This document shows positions 1-12,835 of a DNA stretch of 64,000 nucleotides, in pieces. The stretch spans positions 15,810,001-15,874,000 of the forward strand of contig OX485809.1 in NCBI GenBank assembly GCA_950295325.1. The letters run 5' to 3'. The stretch is from Polytrichum commune. Taxonomy: Eukaryota > Streptophyta > Polytrichopsida > Polytrichales > Polytrichaceae. The notes below the pieces were generated by a model. That model was not told where the DNA came from. It searched no databases and saw nothing but the letters and a program-made list of their open reading frames with translations. A program made the position numbers and the translations under genes. Position 1 is the stretch's first letter; the number at the start of each line of letters is the position of its first letter.

Positions 1-2466
1 AAGCACTCTCATCAACATTTAGTCAAGGTACGATTCCATGTCGTGGCAGCACACCGCGTTTTTTTAAAGGTTTGTGGTCGCATTTTGGGTCCAGAATGGT
101 GCATTTTTTTTCTTCATGATCACTCTGGTGGCGAGACCGGTGTGCTTTGTCAGTGAGAGAATCTCTTCTTGTGCTATCCATTGGATGGAAAATCATGGAC
201 AACCGAATTCTTTTTTGGCATTGCCATTGATCTCGTAGGTCGTGTGGTACTGCAAATGTGTGAAGAGGTGGCAAAGCAGTGCTGCGGAGAGAGATGTGAA
301 TTAGGGTTTCTGGTCCACGTCATCGACTTAAGATAACGAGTCCGCAAAATTTTTCCTTGAAAAAAGTACTGATGAAAGGGACGTTGCTTGCATTCATCAA
401 TCCAAGATGCCCACCTTCTTGGTCATATAAGAAGAGGTGACTCCGATATTAACACCGGCCGGAATCATGGTGTTGCTTCATCTTTTGAGTTGGTCTAAGT
501 GTATATGGAATCTCAATAAGGGCACCAGGAGAATTAGAGGCTCCTCGAAGATTACTGTCTCTTGCGAAAGGTGAACACCTTGAACGGCCGCGGGCGCGGA
601 CAAGCCATGCCGCATGCAAGCCCTATATTCCCACTTGATTGGTGGAAAATATCCAGGTAAAGGGGTACCCCATTATGATTGGGTGGACCATAGCGGTGAG
701 GTGCACTAGAATTCAAGTGCTAGAATAGTCACCAATCCGAGCACTATTCCGGCCTTGGGCAGCTCAACCTCGGAATTCCCATGAGATCCGGGATACGGCC
801 TGGGTTTAAGCAAACCCTTTATTGGCCATATACTACTGAAGAAGTAAGCGATGATATGTAGATTCAAAATCATCCCGGCTGAGGGAGTGCGAATGAGAGA
901 CAATTATCTGGCTCTCGGAGCAGGTGATTGGGAGATTTATCTTCTCAGTTGCCATCAATCTAATTAGTTCTTGACTTCCTTACAAGTAGCATGTGCTGAG
1001 GCATTGGCCAAAAGCAAGATCGGGCAAGATCATAAGATGACCTATGTTGCATGATCAGGCTAGCGTGATCTGCGACAGGGTTCTAGCTTGATGTATGTGG
1101 TTTCAAATGAACTCGTCTGCTGAATACAGGAAATGTCCTACATATAGGAAAACATATGTCATACTACAGTCATGGAGATGCTGTGATATTGCTATGTTCC
1201 ATTGAATGAGATGTTCGAGATAGATGGCAACTGGATGTGATGAATTTCCCAATAGACATCATGGGTTTGGTTCCACATCAAGGAAGGATGGAATATCATT
1301 GTGGTTCTTGATGATCAAACTGAAAGACAGCACACATTTGCAACATTAATTTGTTTTAGAAGGATAGGGTTTAGCTGGTCATAAACCTAATGTTTCTTTG
1401 CAGAATGCAGGACTGTCCTTGGAGCCAAAATTTACTTGTTGCTCAAAGTCGTTCTACAAGTGTCATTGGGCGTCTGCAAGAAGGTCTTGAAAGTGATTAT
1501 GAGTGTCTGTTAGTAAGCCTTGAGGTGGACATGAGCAGACTATAATTATAAATACTTGCAGAGTAGAAGCGTCTGCCCCCATGGCTTATGAATCTTGGAG
1601 ACGCTTAATTGTCCATGTCACTGAAAGTATGACGAAGGTTGCTATCATGTCACATCAAAATTTACAGACTGAATCTCCTTTCTCAATTTATCTGGCGGGA
1701 AACAGAGTCAGGTTTAAAGCTGAGGCAGAGGTCTGTATGTTTAGTCAAGAGCACCCTGGGAGAACCACAAATTCTGATCAAGAGGGAAGAGGAGCCAGAA
1801 GAAGTGGATATGCATTTAACATGAGGGTACCTTGAGACTACTGTGATTACCTTGGATGAACACAGTAAACATGTGCAAGCAAAGTGAGAAGCTGTTGGCT
1901 TGAAGAGAGCCCAGGTAAACGCCTATGCAAATACAGCATTTGTTGCAATCCTTTATGGAGAGCACAGAAAAGTATCTGGAAAGCAACTCCAAGCTAACAG
2001 CACTCTACAGAAGCCGTAGCAAATTTGATGTTCCAGATAGCAGGTAACTAGGACATAAAATCTTGCACAAGGTGAGACAAAATTATGAAAGAAAAGGTGA
2101 AATTGCACAGAATGTGACTCCAAATCCTGCAATTTGCAACAAAATTAACAAATTTGCACCATACTAGATTCAACATCATGAAAAAATATGTGATGTCCTA
2201 AAAGTATTGTAAGGTCTAATATTTGTGTTGTCTGACAAGATAGATGAGTTGATGGGTCTATTTTATCACCACACAATATATCACTGTTATTCACTGCAAT
2301 ATGAGAGTGAGGAGGGATTTCAAGGAGTTCAGGGTATTTAGGGAGACATGTTGTGCCTTACTCCTTTTGTATCTCAAGAGTGATATCTGGGTATGGAACT
2401 TGTATCACCAGGGACCATCTTCTCTGTCAAAGAGTAGTGGACAGAAGGCAAATATAACTCTACGAC
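1..2466. other. Intergenic sequence upstream of the ankyrin-TPR gene
   Basis: I see no coding region here. Open frames on both strands are short (84 codons or fewer) and lack recognisable motifs or consistent splice partners. The last few hundred bases probably hold the promoter and 5' UTR of the gene starting at 2467, but no core promoter element stands out. Confidence 0.5.
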
Positions 2467-5400
2467 ATGGCCCCTTCACCATCGTCCACTCCTAAGGATA
2501 CAGCGGGTGCCTTATCTGGTTCGTTCATTATACTAGTAGAGCATTGGACTATAATTGTCAATACTTTGTTCTTGTACAGCTTCTTTGTCTCTTTTGGCAT
2601 CATTTTTGTATTTGCAATCGAAGCAGAAGGATATCCAATTCTAAAGTATCTTGCTACACAATTTGAGAGTGCTTGTGCTTTGATACTTGTACACCTCAAG
2701 AGGGCATCTGGTTCTGTATGGACTGTTGACTTTTGACTCTGGTCATCACTGGGGATTGAGGATACAGTCTCTAAACATAAATTTCATGTCCTTCCAATTA
2801 AGTTTATTCATATTATTTCCACATTTATTTGAACTGCATTTTTGTCAAGGCCTGGCATACTTTTACCATACTACAGATTAAAATTGTACCCACTAGATCT
2901 ATTTGCAGAACTCATCTGCTTGTGTCTGACTATGAGTCAGAAGAAGGCAAGCATCACTCTGACCCATTTTTCGATTATATCTGCAGCTCGTGAGAAGGTT
3001 TCAAAACTCCTAAGTTCTGCACGTGATGGCAATGTACAAGCTTTTAAAGGTAGGTCATTGTAATTTCTAGCTTTCAACTTTTGATTCAGTGCTTCTATAT
3101 TGAACTGTTGTTACCATTTATTTCTGTCTCTTGCTGTGAATGGGATTGTAGTATCTTCACTATCTTGTGTTGCCTCACATTTTGCAATCTCAGAACCTTG
3201 TCTTGGATTCTGGAATTTCTGGATCTGTACTTGCACAACTGTAACATTGCAACATACTTATTGCCAAGTATTACGATTCTTTGAAGCAGATGCAGCTAGA
3301 GCATTGAATGATGGACAAGGAGTAGCTCAGGCGTTATCTGATGTTAAGGATGGAAATGGACGTGGCCCTCTGCATTTTGCTGCTCGTGGTGGATGCAATG
3401 AGCTTTGCCAGTATATGGTTGAAGAGCTGAAGCTCCCTGTAGATCCTAAAGACAATGATGGTATGGCTATTATGGACTTGACATTTTCAAGATTTGGTGC
3501 TGTTTTCTGTGTAAAGGATTGTTTCTTAGAAATGTCGAGAGAATGACTATTATATTTTCCTAGATTGCTTTCATATATTATTCATTGTTTGCCATCCACT
3601 AGAGATGGTTACTTCAATTTGCTAAATGTGCTTCTCTTATATTTTGTCTTGTATTCTGTAAGGACTGTTATGTAGAGATACTCTTAATGTTAAGAGGTCA
3701 CACAACGAGTTTGTACAGAATGGCAAGGGTGATTATTAATCCAAAAATACACTGCTGGTTGGGATTATCATACAGGTGATACCCCTCTTATCCATGCTGC
3801 TCGGCAAGGTCACTCTTCAACTGCTCAACTCTTGCTCCAACATGGAGCAGATGCATTTGCCACTGCCAGCGAGAATCAACCAACTGCTTTGCACCATGCC
3901 TCTGGAACAGGTCTTTAGTTTTCTCCTGTGACTTGTTGATCTCATCCTAGCCTCGTGTAGTCTTCAAAAATGTACACAGTATACAAGGTCAAAGAATCCA
4001 TTATAAATCATAAACTTTACAACACATTGTCTTGTGCTTGATTGTTTCACAATGGGGTGGAGCCGCCAAGCGTAATAGTATATTTGCTACACAGGTGCTT
4101 TGGAGTTGATGAAGGCTCTGTTGGAGAAGGGAGTGGATGTGGACTGTCCTAGTGATGCAGGCTCACCACTCATTTGGGCGGCAGGCCATGATCATCTCAA
4201 GGCTGTCGAATTACTTCTGAGTAATGGTGCTAATGTACGTTCTGGTCACTGCAACAAACCAAACAATTATGTGCTTCCACAAGAAACTCTTGGTCTTGGC
4301 ATGACCAGAAATTTGAGTGTGTGTTTCACGAAATTAACACCCTTTGTTAGTTCCTGATTATATTGGCTCAGTTTCTCACTGCATGGTAGTTCTTTAGCTA
4401 CTTTGTGTTATTCCTGCTATGCCCATTGCATTGATATCCAACTACTATTTGTTCCAGCCAAATGCAGCTACAGATGATGATGTTACACCTCTTTTGACAG
4501 CAGCAGCAGCAGGAAGTTCCGAGATTGTGGAAGTTCTATTGAAGGTAGTCACATTTGGATGTTTTCATGTGCTTTTCATGCAGTAAAGGCAAGATATGTA
4601 AGTTGTGAAATGCCCCAGTTGCATAGAGATGATAAGCCATTTTCGTGAACTGTGCCCTGTACTAGAAACTATCAAATTGATTTATTAGAGTTGTCCACCT
4701 GAATGGCCATTGTCAAATGAGATTTGAGCATTTCAAAGAGCATTTTGCAATAGCCAATGTGTTCTGACCACATATTCCCATGATATCTTGTCTCATGTTC
4801 TTGGTTTACTGAGTCAAAAGCTAGAGTAGGAAACAATCCTCAATCTTGAAGGGCTAACTTTGAAATGTCTGGCCATACAGAAAGGTGCAGATGTAAATGC
4901 AAGTGCTGGGGGGGGAGTTACCCCGCTTCATGTTGCAGCAGATCGTGGTGATGAGCGCATGGTGGATTGTCTTCTAGCTGCTGGAGCAAACCCGGATAGT
5001 TGTGATGATGTATAGCTCTAATTTCAATCCCTTATGGCGCTTGGTTCTTTGGTCCACTTCTTCTCTGCTGCATGCATCTCCTTCATTTTCAGGATATGAT
5101 GAGTTGATTGCTTTGTCAAGAATATCATTTATGATGTGCTTCTAACATTTGTAAGTGACTGCTGATTAGGTCTGCACTTTCCTTGCATGGTTTTCCTGTC
5201 TGAGTTGTATATTTGAATTTTGGAAGAACTAAAACTTCTTTAATGCAGGAAGGTGTAAAGCCTATATTTGCAGCTGCAGCCAAAGAGTCACGTGCAATAG
5301 TGGAATGTTTGCTGGCACTCACCACCCCAGATGTTTCTGTTAAGGAGTGGACAGTTGATGGTTTGCTTGCTCACACAGAGCAAGTAGCTGCTGAAGAAGA

Positions 5401-6910
5401 GGTAACACACATTTAGAGGAATTTGAGACATTGTTTATTCACAGAACAGAGAAAAGTTTATGGGTTGAGAAATTGTGTATTGGTTATCAGGAAAGCAACA
5501 TGCTTCAAACTTTCTATTTGAAAGCATTAGTGTACCAAGGGAGTCTATTGTGCCTTTATGAAGCAGACTTGGCTTAAGTCATCCTCATGGGAACTCCTGA
5601 TGGTCTGATTTGTACAGGCTGCTCATCAAAGGAGCAGAGAAGCAGATGAGAAAAACAAAGCAGCTCAAGCTGAGAAATCTAAACTCCCAGAGGTATGTCT
5701 TTCTGATGTACATTCATGTAATTTATTTATTTTTTGTTTTCCCAATTTGGGGTTGGGTATTATGATCTTGTGCAGAATTTTTTTTTCTATTTCCTGAAAT
5801 AGTTGTTTGTGCTTACACAGGTCTCAGCTGAGAATAAGAAAAAGGCCCTAGAGGCAAAGGCCCGAGGTGATGAAGCTTTTAAGAGAAAGGAGTTCATGCT
5901 TGCGATTGATGCCTACACGCAGGTCTCCTATCCTTTTGTTACATGGATCATTTCCTGCCGATGAACTATCAATTGAATCTGTGGAAATTGAGGAGCTCTG
6001 CTGATATCCACTGCTGTCATTGATGGAACGATGCACTTACATAGATTCTTATGTAGCCTTGTAGAACATGTCACCTATGTCTTATTATATGCTTCTTTTG
6101 AAAAAAAATACAGATTAGGCTGCAAGGAAGTGGTGGTAATTGACAGATTAAGCTTTGAAAGTGACATGAAAGGTGCTTATTTGTGCAGGCAAGTGATTTT
6201 GATCCTACCAATCCAGTACTTCTGTCCAATCGTAGTGTGTGCTGGATGCGACTAGGCCAACCTGAACAGGCCTTAACTGACGCCAGGTCAGCAAGAGAAT
6301 TGGACCCTACGTGGTCAAAGCCTTGCTACCGCGAAGGTGCTGCATTGCGACAACTAGAGGTTCCTCTCTTCCTTTTGATGCATACGACCTTATGTTTAAT
6401 TGTCAAAACAATGACAAATGACTTCCATCTGTTTCTTGCTGCAATGCTAGTATTATCAGGTTCATGGATGCATGATCTTATTGTCTCACCACCTTTGTCT
6501 GATGATTATTTGTAGACTGTTGTTTGAAGGGGTAATAATCTAGATTTCTGCTTCCTGCTATAACCTGTATTGTAGTGACACATAGTTTCTTGGTGCAGAG
6601 GTTTCATGAGGCTGCAGATGCATTTTATTGTGGTGTCAAAGTGGATCCTCACAACAAAGAGTTGATTGAAGCTTTCAAGTGAGTATATGATGGACAGCTC
6701 GCCTACTGCAAGATTTTTAAATCACTATGCTTTTATCACAGATGCAACTTAAAAGGAATTATTCAACATTACATGAGTTGGTTCTTGCTGTCTTTTGTGT
6801 TGATTATTATTTGTATTCGTATCCATCTCACATTGTAGCAACTTATTATATCTTTCAATTTTTGCAGGGAAGCTGTAGAGGCGGGGAAGAAGCTCCATGG
6901 GACAGCATAA
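2467..6910 (+). CDS. Ankyrin repeat and TPR domain protein (TPR10-like), 13 exons, 466 aa
   Basis: This is a cytosolic or nuclear scaffold-type protein with N-terminal ankyrin repeats followed by a TPR domain, the layout of Arabidopsis TPR10 (At3g04710). Exons: 2467-2518, 2987-3049, 3290-3460, 3776-3910, 4095-4234, 4458-4544, 4881-5009, 5249-5401, 5618-5692, 5821-5922, 6189-6359, 6599-6678, 6868-6910. All junctions are GT-AG and phases agree to a TAA stop. Ankyrin signatures include GRGPLHFAARGG, GDTPLIHAARQGH, SPLIWAAGHDH and VTPLHVAADRGD, roughly residues 60-300. A charged Lys/Glu linker (about 310-345) precedes TPR helices containing ARGDEAFKRKEF, NPVLLSNRSVCWMRLGQ and PCYREGAALRQLERF. In the family, such Asn/Lys/Arg positions form a carboxylate clamp that can bind Hsp70/Hsp90 tails; that role is inferred. 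The start fits because MAPSPSS joins in phase to AREKVSKLL. The first exon is the least certain part. Confidence 0.9.
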
Positions 6911-8770
6911 GAGGGTGTTTGGGTCGATACAGAGCAACCTGAATTTTTTGGATATATAATTAGGGTGAGAGACATAAAGTGTATAATTAGTGTGGAGGAT
7001 ACTTAGGTTCCATCTCTGGTATAGAGAGTTCAAGCAACATGTAGGCCTTTGTTAAAGCTTTACTGGTGTTCTATCTCACATAAATGAAAAGACAGGGAAG
7101 GTAGAAAGAAATGAGATTTGCTTGAATCATTACACCCCTTTGTATTAGTACTGGTGGTCATGACACATGTGATTTAAGTCATTATGACTGCACTTTGTTT
7201 GACACTTGTGATGGATTTGGATTTTGTCCCTGAGATGCACATAATTTATTCATTCTTTATGAACTACACAAAGAATGTTGACCTTGCATAATGAAATTGA
7301 TGAAATTTGTTCCAAAAAGTTCCAGAGACATCTACTTTACTCGACCATTTGGTATGGGAACCACAAAAATTCAGAGGAGCCTTGCACATGTCTTTTAAGT
7401 TCTAAGATTTAGTTTATTTTTTCTTTGATTATTAATTATTAATTATATTAATTAATTTTTTTCTATAATTTATTGTCGAATGTGCCATGTTCAAGTTTCT
7501 TGGGATTGTCCATTTGACCATAAGGTGAGTGACCTGGCACCTCCAGCTATTAGCTTACCTACACATCATTAGATATCATGTTACTTTTCAATGCTTGGTA
7601 ACTGCATTACAAGTCCGATGTCATTGGAATCATTCAATTTTGATGAGTCATGAATCAGTATTGACTTTTCTAAAGTTAAAAAATGTGGATGACCCAAGTC
7701 CCGTTTAGGGTACCTTAAAACCAAAAGTATCAACTTTCAGGAGGGTGCAAAGTCATGTTGATTTTATTCTATTCAAGCCAATGACCTGTGCTTTGGTCTT
7801 TAGACTAATGTCCCTACATAGTGTTTGTTTTCATATTCATATTCATAGTGTGCCCAGTCGAGGATTTCATTTCATAGGTTTGAAATTATCTTTAACACTA
7901 ACAAATATATTGCATGTGTATGGGTTGGTAAGATTGCTTTATGTTACGGAGCAAAGGCTTGATAACTACACTGATTATCCAATTAGTGCGTGTTACTATT
8001 AGGAGTTACGCAGTGCTGTAACTATTTAATGAGAATGTAATATTTTACCAAGAAAAGTCGTTTATGTTCTATAATGTCCAAACAACCTACTGAACTTTCA
8101 TTAGTAAATATTAAACTCTTGAGTAAGACGTTATTGCAACGCGTAGCTTAGGATAGTAGCATGCACAAATTGCGATGATCAACGTACCTAATGGCTTTTC
8201 ATCATTTTTGCATGACTAGAGTAAGTATTGTATTTAGTGTCACCAATTCTATTTGTCTTGCTCAATACTAATTGTGAACCGCATGTGTAGTGTGAACTTG
8301 ACATTATTTGTCATTCCTTGTAAAACAAATTCGGGCATTATAGATTTACAATGTTGCGATTACTTTCACTTACTAAGTGATATTCCCTCCAAATTTTAAT
8401 CATCCATGACAATATTTCATTATAGAAATATTAGGATGCAAAATATACCAAAAGTGGATGTACAAAAAGTAAGCTGGGATGATAGTCTTTTTGTAAACTT
8501 ATTCATAAGAATTGATACCACATTGACGTAAAATACCATATGATACTAAATACAATATTTAGTGTATAGTGCATATCCTCGCTGAAGGTAGCTTTCATCA
8601 AACTCATGCACCCTCTAATATCAAATCATGATTGTTGGTATTCACATACATGTAGGGTTTGGGACATATATATATATATGCATATGGTCATTTTCCTATG
8701 TTATTTTGAACCTCACTAAGCCATTCCCCATATGAACATAATTAGGGCCCCAAACTAAATTTAAACACCC
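6911..8770. other. Intergenic region downstream of the ankyrin-TPR gene
   Basis: The first few hundred bases are likely 3' UTR. The remainder is AT-rich with no supported ORF. From about 8225 it contains one copy of a dispersed repeat shared with 51905-52297, listed separately. Confidence 0.5.
8225..8570 (+). repeat. Dispersed repeat copy A (partner at 51905-52297)
   Basis: About 350 bases align by eye with 51905-52297. Shared blocks include GTCTTGCTCAATACTA, ATTATTTGTCATTCCTTG, TTTTAATCATC and ACATAAAATACCAT-like stretches in the same order and spacing. There is no coding capacity and no terminal structure that I can define. It is probably an old non-autonomous element. Confidence 0.75.
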
Positions 8771-9240
8771 ATAACACCTTCCCTCAAACTCATAGTTCAA
8801 CTCATTGAATTCACATATTGTCATGACAAATTCCTTGACCAAGCCCTCACATACAAACACATCAAATATGACCCACTAATCAACACCATACAAAATCAAG
8901 GTTGGCAAACAAACCCCCTTATCACCATCACGGCCGGAGTGAGAGGGGCTATACATGAGCACTCCATTAACAAACTTGCTAACCTCAAAATCCCGAAATC
9001 CACCATTAAAACCCTCGTGAAAAACATACACCGAAATGCCATCAAATATCTCACGTACCTTGTCCTAAACAAAAGGAAACTAGACAACAAACAAATTCCC
9101 GTGCCCCCTCCCCCATAAACTGGGATTACTTATGCACCCCCAGAGCCCACCTCCCAAAAGAGGCATAACACCTCATACTGCATCACGATACCCGTGATCA
9201 GCATTAGGCCAATGGGCTCACATTCACGCTGGTACTCATG
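8771..9240 (+). mobile_element. 5'-truncated LINE-like retroelement: end of a reverse-transcriptase ORF plus 3' UTR (copy 1)
   Basis: An open frame of 116 codons runs from 8771 to the TAA at 9116-9118. It contains LIEFTYCHDKF, QNQGWQTNPLITITAGVRG, AIHEHSIN and IKTLVKNIHRNAIKYLTYLV. The same peptide is encoded by the second copy at 28930-29253, although the DNA has diverged, so this was once a translated protein. It looks like the region downstream of the reverse-transcriptase domain in non-LTR retrotransposons; this assignment is from memory. After the stop, a further 120 bases containing GCCCACCTCCCAAA and GTGATCAGCAT-like blocks also match copy 2, as a 3' UTR would. No catalytic RT motif is present, so the element is dead. 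Confidence 0.65.
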
Positions 9241-10149
9241 TACAGGCGTAATTTTTATTTTATTTATTCCCCATATGAAAACATCCATAACCACCAAATC
9301 TTTTCATCCCATTATTGGTAAAATTTCAAGTGAACCTTGGCATGAAATCCTCCTTGTTGTTTGTTTGCATATACTACGACATTGTGTATGGAAGGACTCT
9401 AAGTCAACCATCCTAGGTGACATTGATACGCATGTATACGTTTTTTACACTAGATACACGGATAATGACATGATTATGGATAACTAGGTTGCCTTTCACC
9501 TGCTTGGAAGGTGAACATGATGTCATCCAAAGACAATAATGCGCCCAAACCAATGGGAGACCAAGACTTGGGAGGGTGACTTTGATTAGTCATATAATGG
9601 TGATGCAATTGGTGGAGCAAATTAATGTACACACAAACAAGCATATGCAAGATTCAACCATGTGCCCTTTAGTACCATCATGGGACTATTGTCATATTTA
9701 TATTTCCTAGTAACAATTGTGACCCCATCTAGAGGAGTTGTGGCAACGCAATTCAATGCTTTGGGAGTGATGCATCAAAAGCCATGATGGAATCATGAGC
9801 ACATATTCACTAAGTAAGAAACAACTCAAAGTCACTCAATAGTTGACATGCATGCTATTTTACGTTGCGTTGGTTGTTAAACCTTCATGTCCATAGAGAC
9901 CAAAAAGTGATTACGCATCTTTCTTTCCTTACCCCTTTAGTGTGGCCAAATGACAACTTTGATGAATCAACCAACTCCAACAATGATTTAGTGCTATCTA
10001 ATGCACCATCTAGTCTTGTGCGAGACATTCAACATGTTTAATGTGTAGAGAGGTTGACCAAATCGTCACATAACACCGGTTTCGTTAAAAGAGCAATTCA
10101 ATATGTAAAAGTGCACATGAACAAATTATTGCAAACGCATAGATTTCAA
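9241..10149. other. Gene-free stretch between the LINE tail and the first satellite
   Basis: I see no coding region or defined repeat. A short block around 10070-10105 (AACACCGGTTTCGTTAAAAG) resembles, in inverted orientation, a block inside the duplicated unit at 13517-14223. The match is too short to define an element. Confidence 0.4.
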
Positions 10150-10490
10150 TTAAAATATGACCATATGCCCCACCCCCTTAAAACTTAAAAAAAAACTAAT
10201 TACTGCTTCACAAGGTGAGGCATATGCCCCACCCCCTTAAAACTTGAACAAAAACTAATTACGGCTCCACAAGGTGAGGCATATGCCCCACTCCCTTAAA
10301 ACTTGAACAAAAACTAATTACGGCTCCACAAGGTGAGGCATATGCCCTACCCCCTTAAAACTTGAACAAAATTTAATTACGGCTCCACAAGGTGTGGCAT
10401 ATGCCTCACCCCTTAAAATCTTGAAAAAAAAATCAATCAAGGCTCCACAAGGTGTGGCATGTGCTTCATCGCTCTAAAATATGTAAGGGT
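10150..10490 (+). repeat. Satellite array 1: about 6 copies of a ~59-bp unit with a palindromic core
   Basis: The block CATATGCCCCACCCCC recurs at 10162, 10221, 10279, 10339, 10398 and 10458, a period of 58-60 bases. Each unit carries a near-palindrome of the form GGTGAGGCATATGCCCCACC, an AAAACTTGAACAAAAACT segment and a CGGCTCCACAAGG segment. The last two copies are diverged. The core palindrome and period match the larger array at 11262-12835. Confidence 0.9.
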
Positions 10491-11261
10491 AAATACCAAA
10501 TATGGGAGAATATAATATAAACAACCTCCCGTTACCCCTAAGTTAAAATGAGCAATACTTGAATTGAATTTGAACAAATATGGATATTGATGTAAATATG
10601 TTTTTATAATATATATTACAATAAATTATATTTTGAAGTTGTATTTATAATATTTATGTAAATTAAATTAAATGTTTATATAAATTCTATTTTATTTCTA
10701 AAAAACTAAAAACATTGCTACGTATGAGTAGAATAGTGCCACCGACCCACCTAAAAAAATTCAAGTGTAAATTCTTAAATTTATGCATGATAGACCAATA
10801 CAAAGTTTATCCACACATATAAGATTAAAAAATAAACGTTTGAACTAACCTAAAACGCCGCTTAGGGTTAGGTCAAGTTTTTCAGCCGCCACTCTTTCCA
10901 ACGCCGTTCTTTTCCAATGTCTCTCTTCTCCAACACCGATCAACTTCGGCGCCTCTCACTCCTGCAACTCTTACTCCAACATCTTCTTGTTTCTCTCCGA
11001 TGGTCTTCACTCCTTTTTTTAATTGTTATTTCTCCAAAGTTTAGAAGTTTTCCTAGTACTACATCATCTAATCTATTGCTGCATATTTTTGATCCTTCAG
11101 CTCTCTATCATCTTATTGCGTTCAATCCACTATCCAATAACTCTAATATCTTCCTTTGCACCTCAACTGATCTTCGACTCTACTTTCTACTTATATAGGC
11201 GTTTCAATACCAACTCTTATTCAATATTCAAATACCGTCGTATTTTAATATGAATTTCTCC
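10491..11261. other. Spacer between the two satellite arrays
   Basis: The region is AT-rich. A 93-codon frame at 10917 (MSLFSNTDQLRR...) is leucine and serine rich with no recognisable domain, and I do not support it as a gene. The sequence just before it (GGGTTAGG, then CT-rich) could be an old promoter or UTR. Confidence 0.35.
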
Positions 11262-12835
11262 TTAAGCTTGTACTTAGAAGTGAGGCACATGCCTCACCCT
11301 TATCAAACAAAATTCTATGTTTAAATTTTTTTTTTTGGAGTGAGGCACATCCCTTACCCTCCTTGAAAAATCAGAATTTCTCCTTAAGTTTGTACTAAGA
11401 GATGAGGCACATGCCTCACCTTCCTTAAGAAATTTGAATTTCTCCTTAAGCTTGTGCTTAGAGGTGAGGCACATGCCTCACTCTTATGAAACAAAATTCT
11501 ATGTTTTGAATTTGTTTTCTTGGAGTGAGGCACATACCCCACCTTCCTTGAAAAATCTGAATTTCTCAATAAGCTTGCTATTAGAGGTAAGGCACATGCC
11601 TCACTCTTATGAAACAAAATTCTATGTTTTGAATTTGTTTTCTTGGATTGAGGCACATGCCTCACCCTCCTTAAAAAATATGAATTTCTTCTTAAGCTTG
11701 TGCTTAGAGGTGAGACACATGCCTCACTCTTATGAAACAAAATTCTATGTTTTAAATTTGTTTTTTTGGAGTGAGGCACATGCCTCACCCTTCTTGAAAA
11801 ATATGAATTTCTTAATAAGCTTGTGCTTAGAGGTAAGGCACATCCTTCACCCTTATGAAACAAAATTCTATGTTTTGAATTTGTTTTTTTTGGATGAGGC
11901 TCATGCCTCATCCTCCTTGAGAAATCTGAATTTTTCCTTAAGCTTGTGTTTAGAGGTGAGGCACATACCTTACCCTTATGAAACAAAATTCTATGTTTTG
12001 AATTTGTTTTCTTGGGGTGAGGCACATATTTTATCCTCCTTGAAAAATATGAATTTCTCCTTAAGCTTGTGCTTAGAGGTGAGGCACATGCCTCACTCTC
12101 CTTAAAAAATCTGAATTTCTCCTTAAGCTTGTGCTTAGAAGTGAGGCACATGTCTCACCCTTATGAAACAAAATTTTATGTTTTGAATTGATTTTTTTTG
12201 GGTGAGACAGATGCCTCACCCCCTTTGAGAAATATGAATTTATCCTTAAGCTTGTGCTTAGAGCTTAGGCACATGCCTCACCCTTATGAAACAAAATTTT
12301 ATGTTTTGAATTTGTGTTTTTGGGATGAGGCACATGCTTCACCCTCCGTGAAAAATCTGAATTTCTTCTTAAGCTTGTGCTTAGAGGTGATGCACATGCC
12401 TCACCTCCTTAAGAAATCTGAATTTCTCCTTAAGTTTTTGCTTAGAGGTGAGGCACATGCCTCACCTTTATGAAACAAAATTCTATGTTTTGAATTTGTT
12501 TTTTTTGGGTGAGACACATGCCTCACCCCCTTTGAGAAATCTGAATTTCTCCTTAAGCTTGTGCTTAGAGCTGAGGCACATTCTTCAACTTTGTGAAATA
12601 AAATTCTATGTTTTGAATTTGTTTTTTTAGGATGAGACACATGGCTCACCCCCTTTGAGAAATCTGAATTTCTCCTTAAGCTTGTGCTTAAAGCTGAGGC
12701 ACATGCCTCACCCTTATGAAAAAAAAATTATATTTTAAATTTGTATTTTTGGAGTGAGGCACATGCATCACCCTCCTTAAGAAATCTGAATTTTTCCTTA
12801 TGTTTGTATTTAGAAGTGAGGTACATGCCTCAACC
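11262..12835 (+). repeat. Satellite array 2: 123-bp unit built of two ~61-bp halves, each with a GTGAGGCA-CA-TGCCTCAC palindrome
   Basis: The landmark AAGCTTGTGCTTAGAGG or a close variant occurs near 11264, 11388, 11449, 11571, 11694, 11817, 11940, 12063, 12124, 12247, 12371, 12431, 12554, 12677 and 12798. Spacing is 121-124 bases, with occasional 60-61-base steps where half a unit was lost. Each half carries GTGAGGCACATGCCTCAC, an inverted repeat with a 2-base centre. The halves differ outside the palindrome: one has CTTATGAAACAAAATTC, the other CTCCTTGAAAAATCTG. Long open frames on both strands come from the repeat and are not genes. Confidence 0.95.

Noticed and set aside
10150-10490. Possible CRISPR-like array
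   Set aside because: Units are contiguous diverged tandem copies with no unique spacers, in a plant nuclear context.
11384-12151. 255- and 223-codon open frames on both strands of the satellite
   Set aside because: They arise from the 123-bp period being a multiple of three and lacking stops. The peptides are monotonous repeats of the unit.
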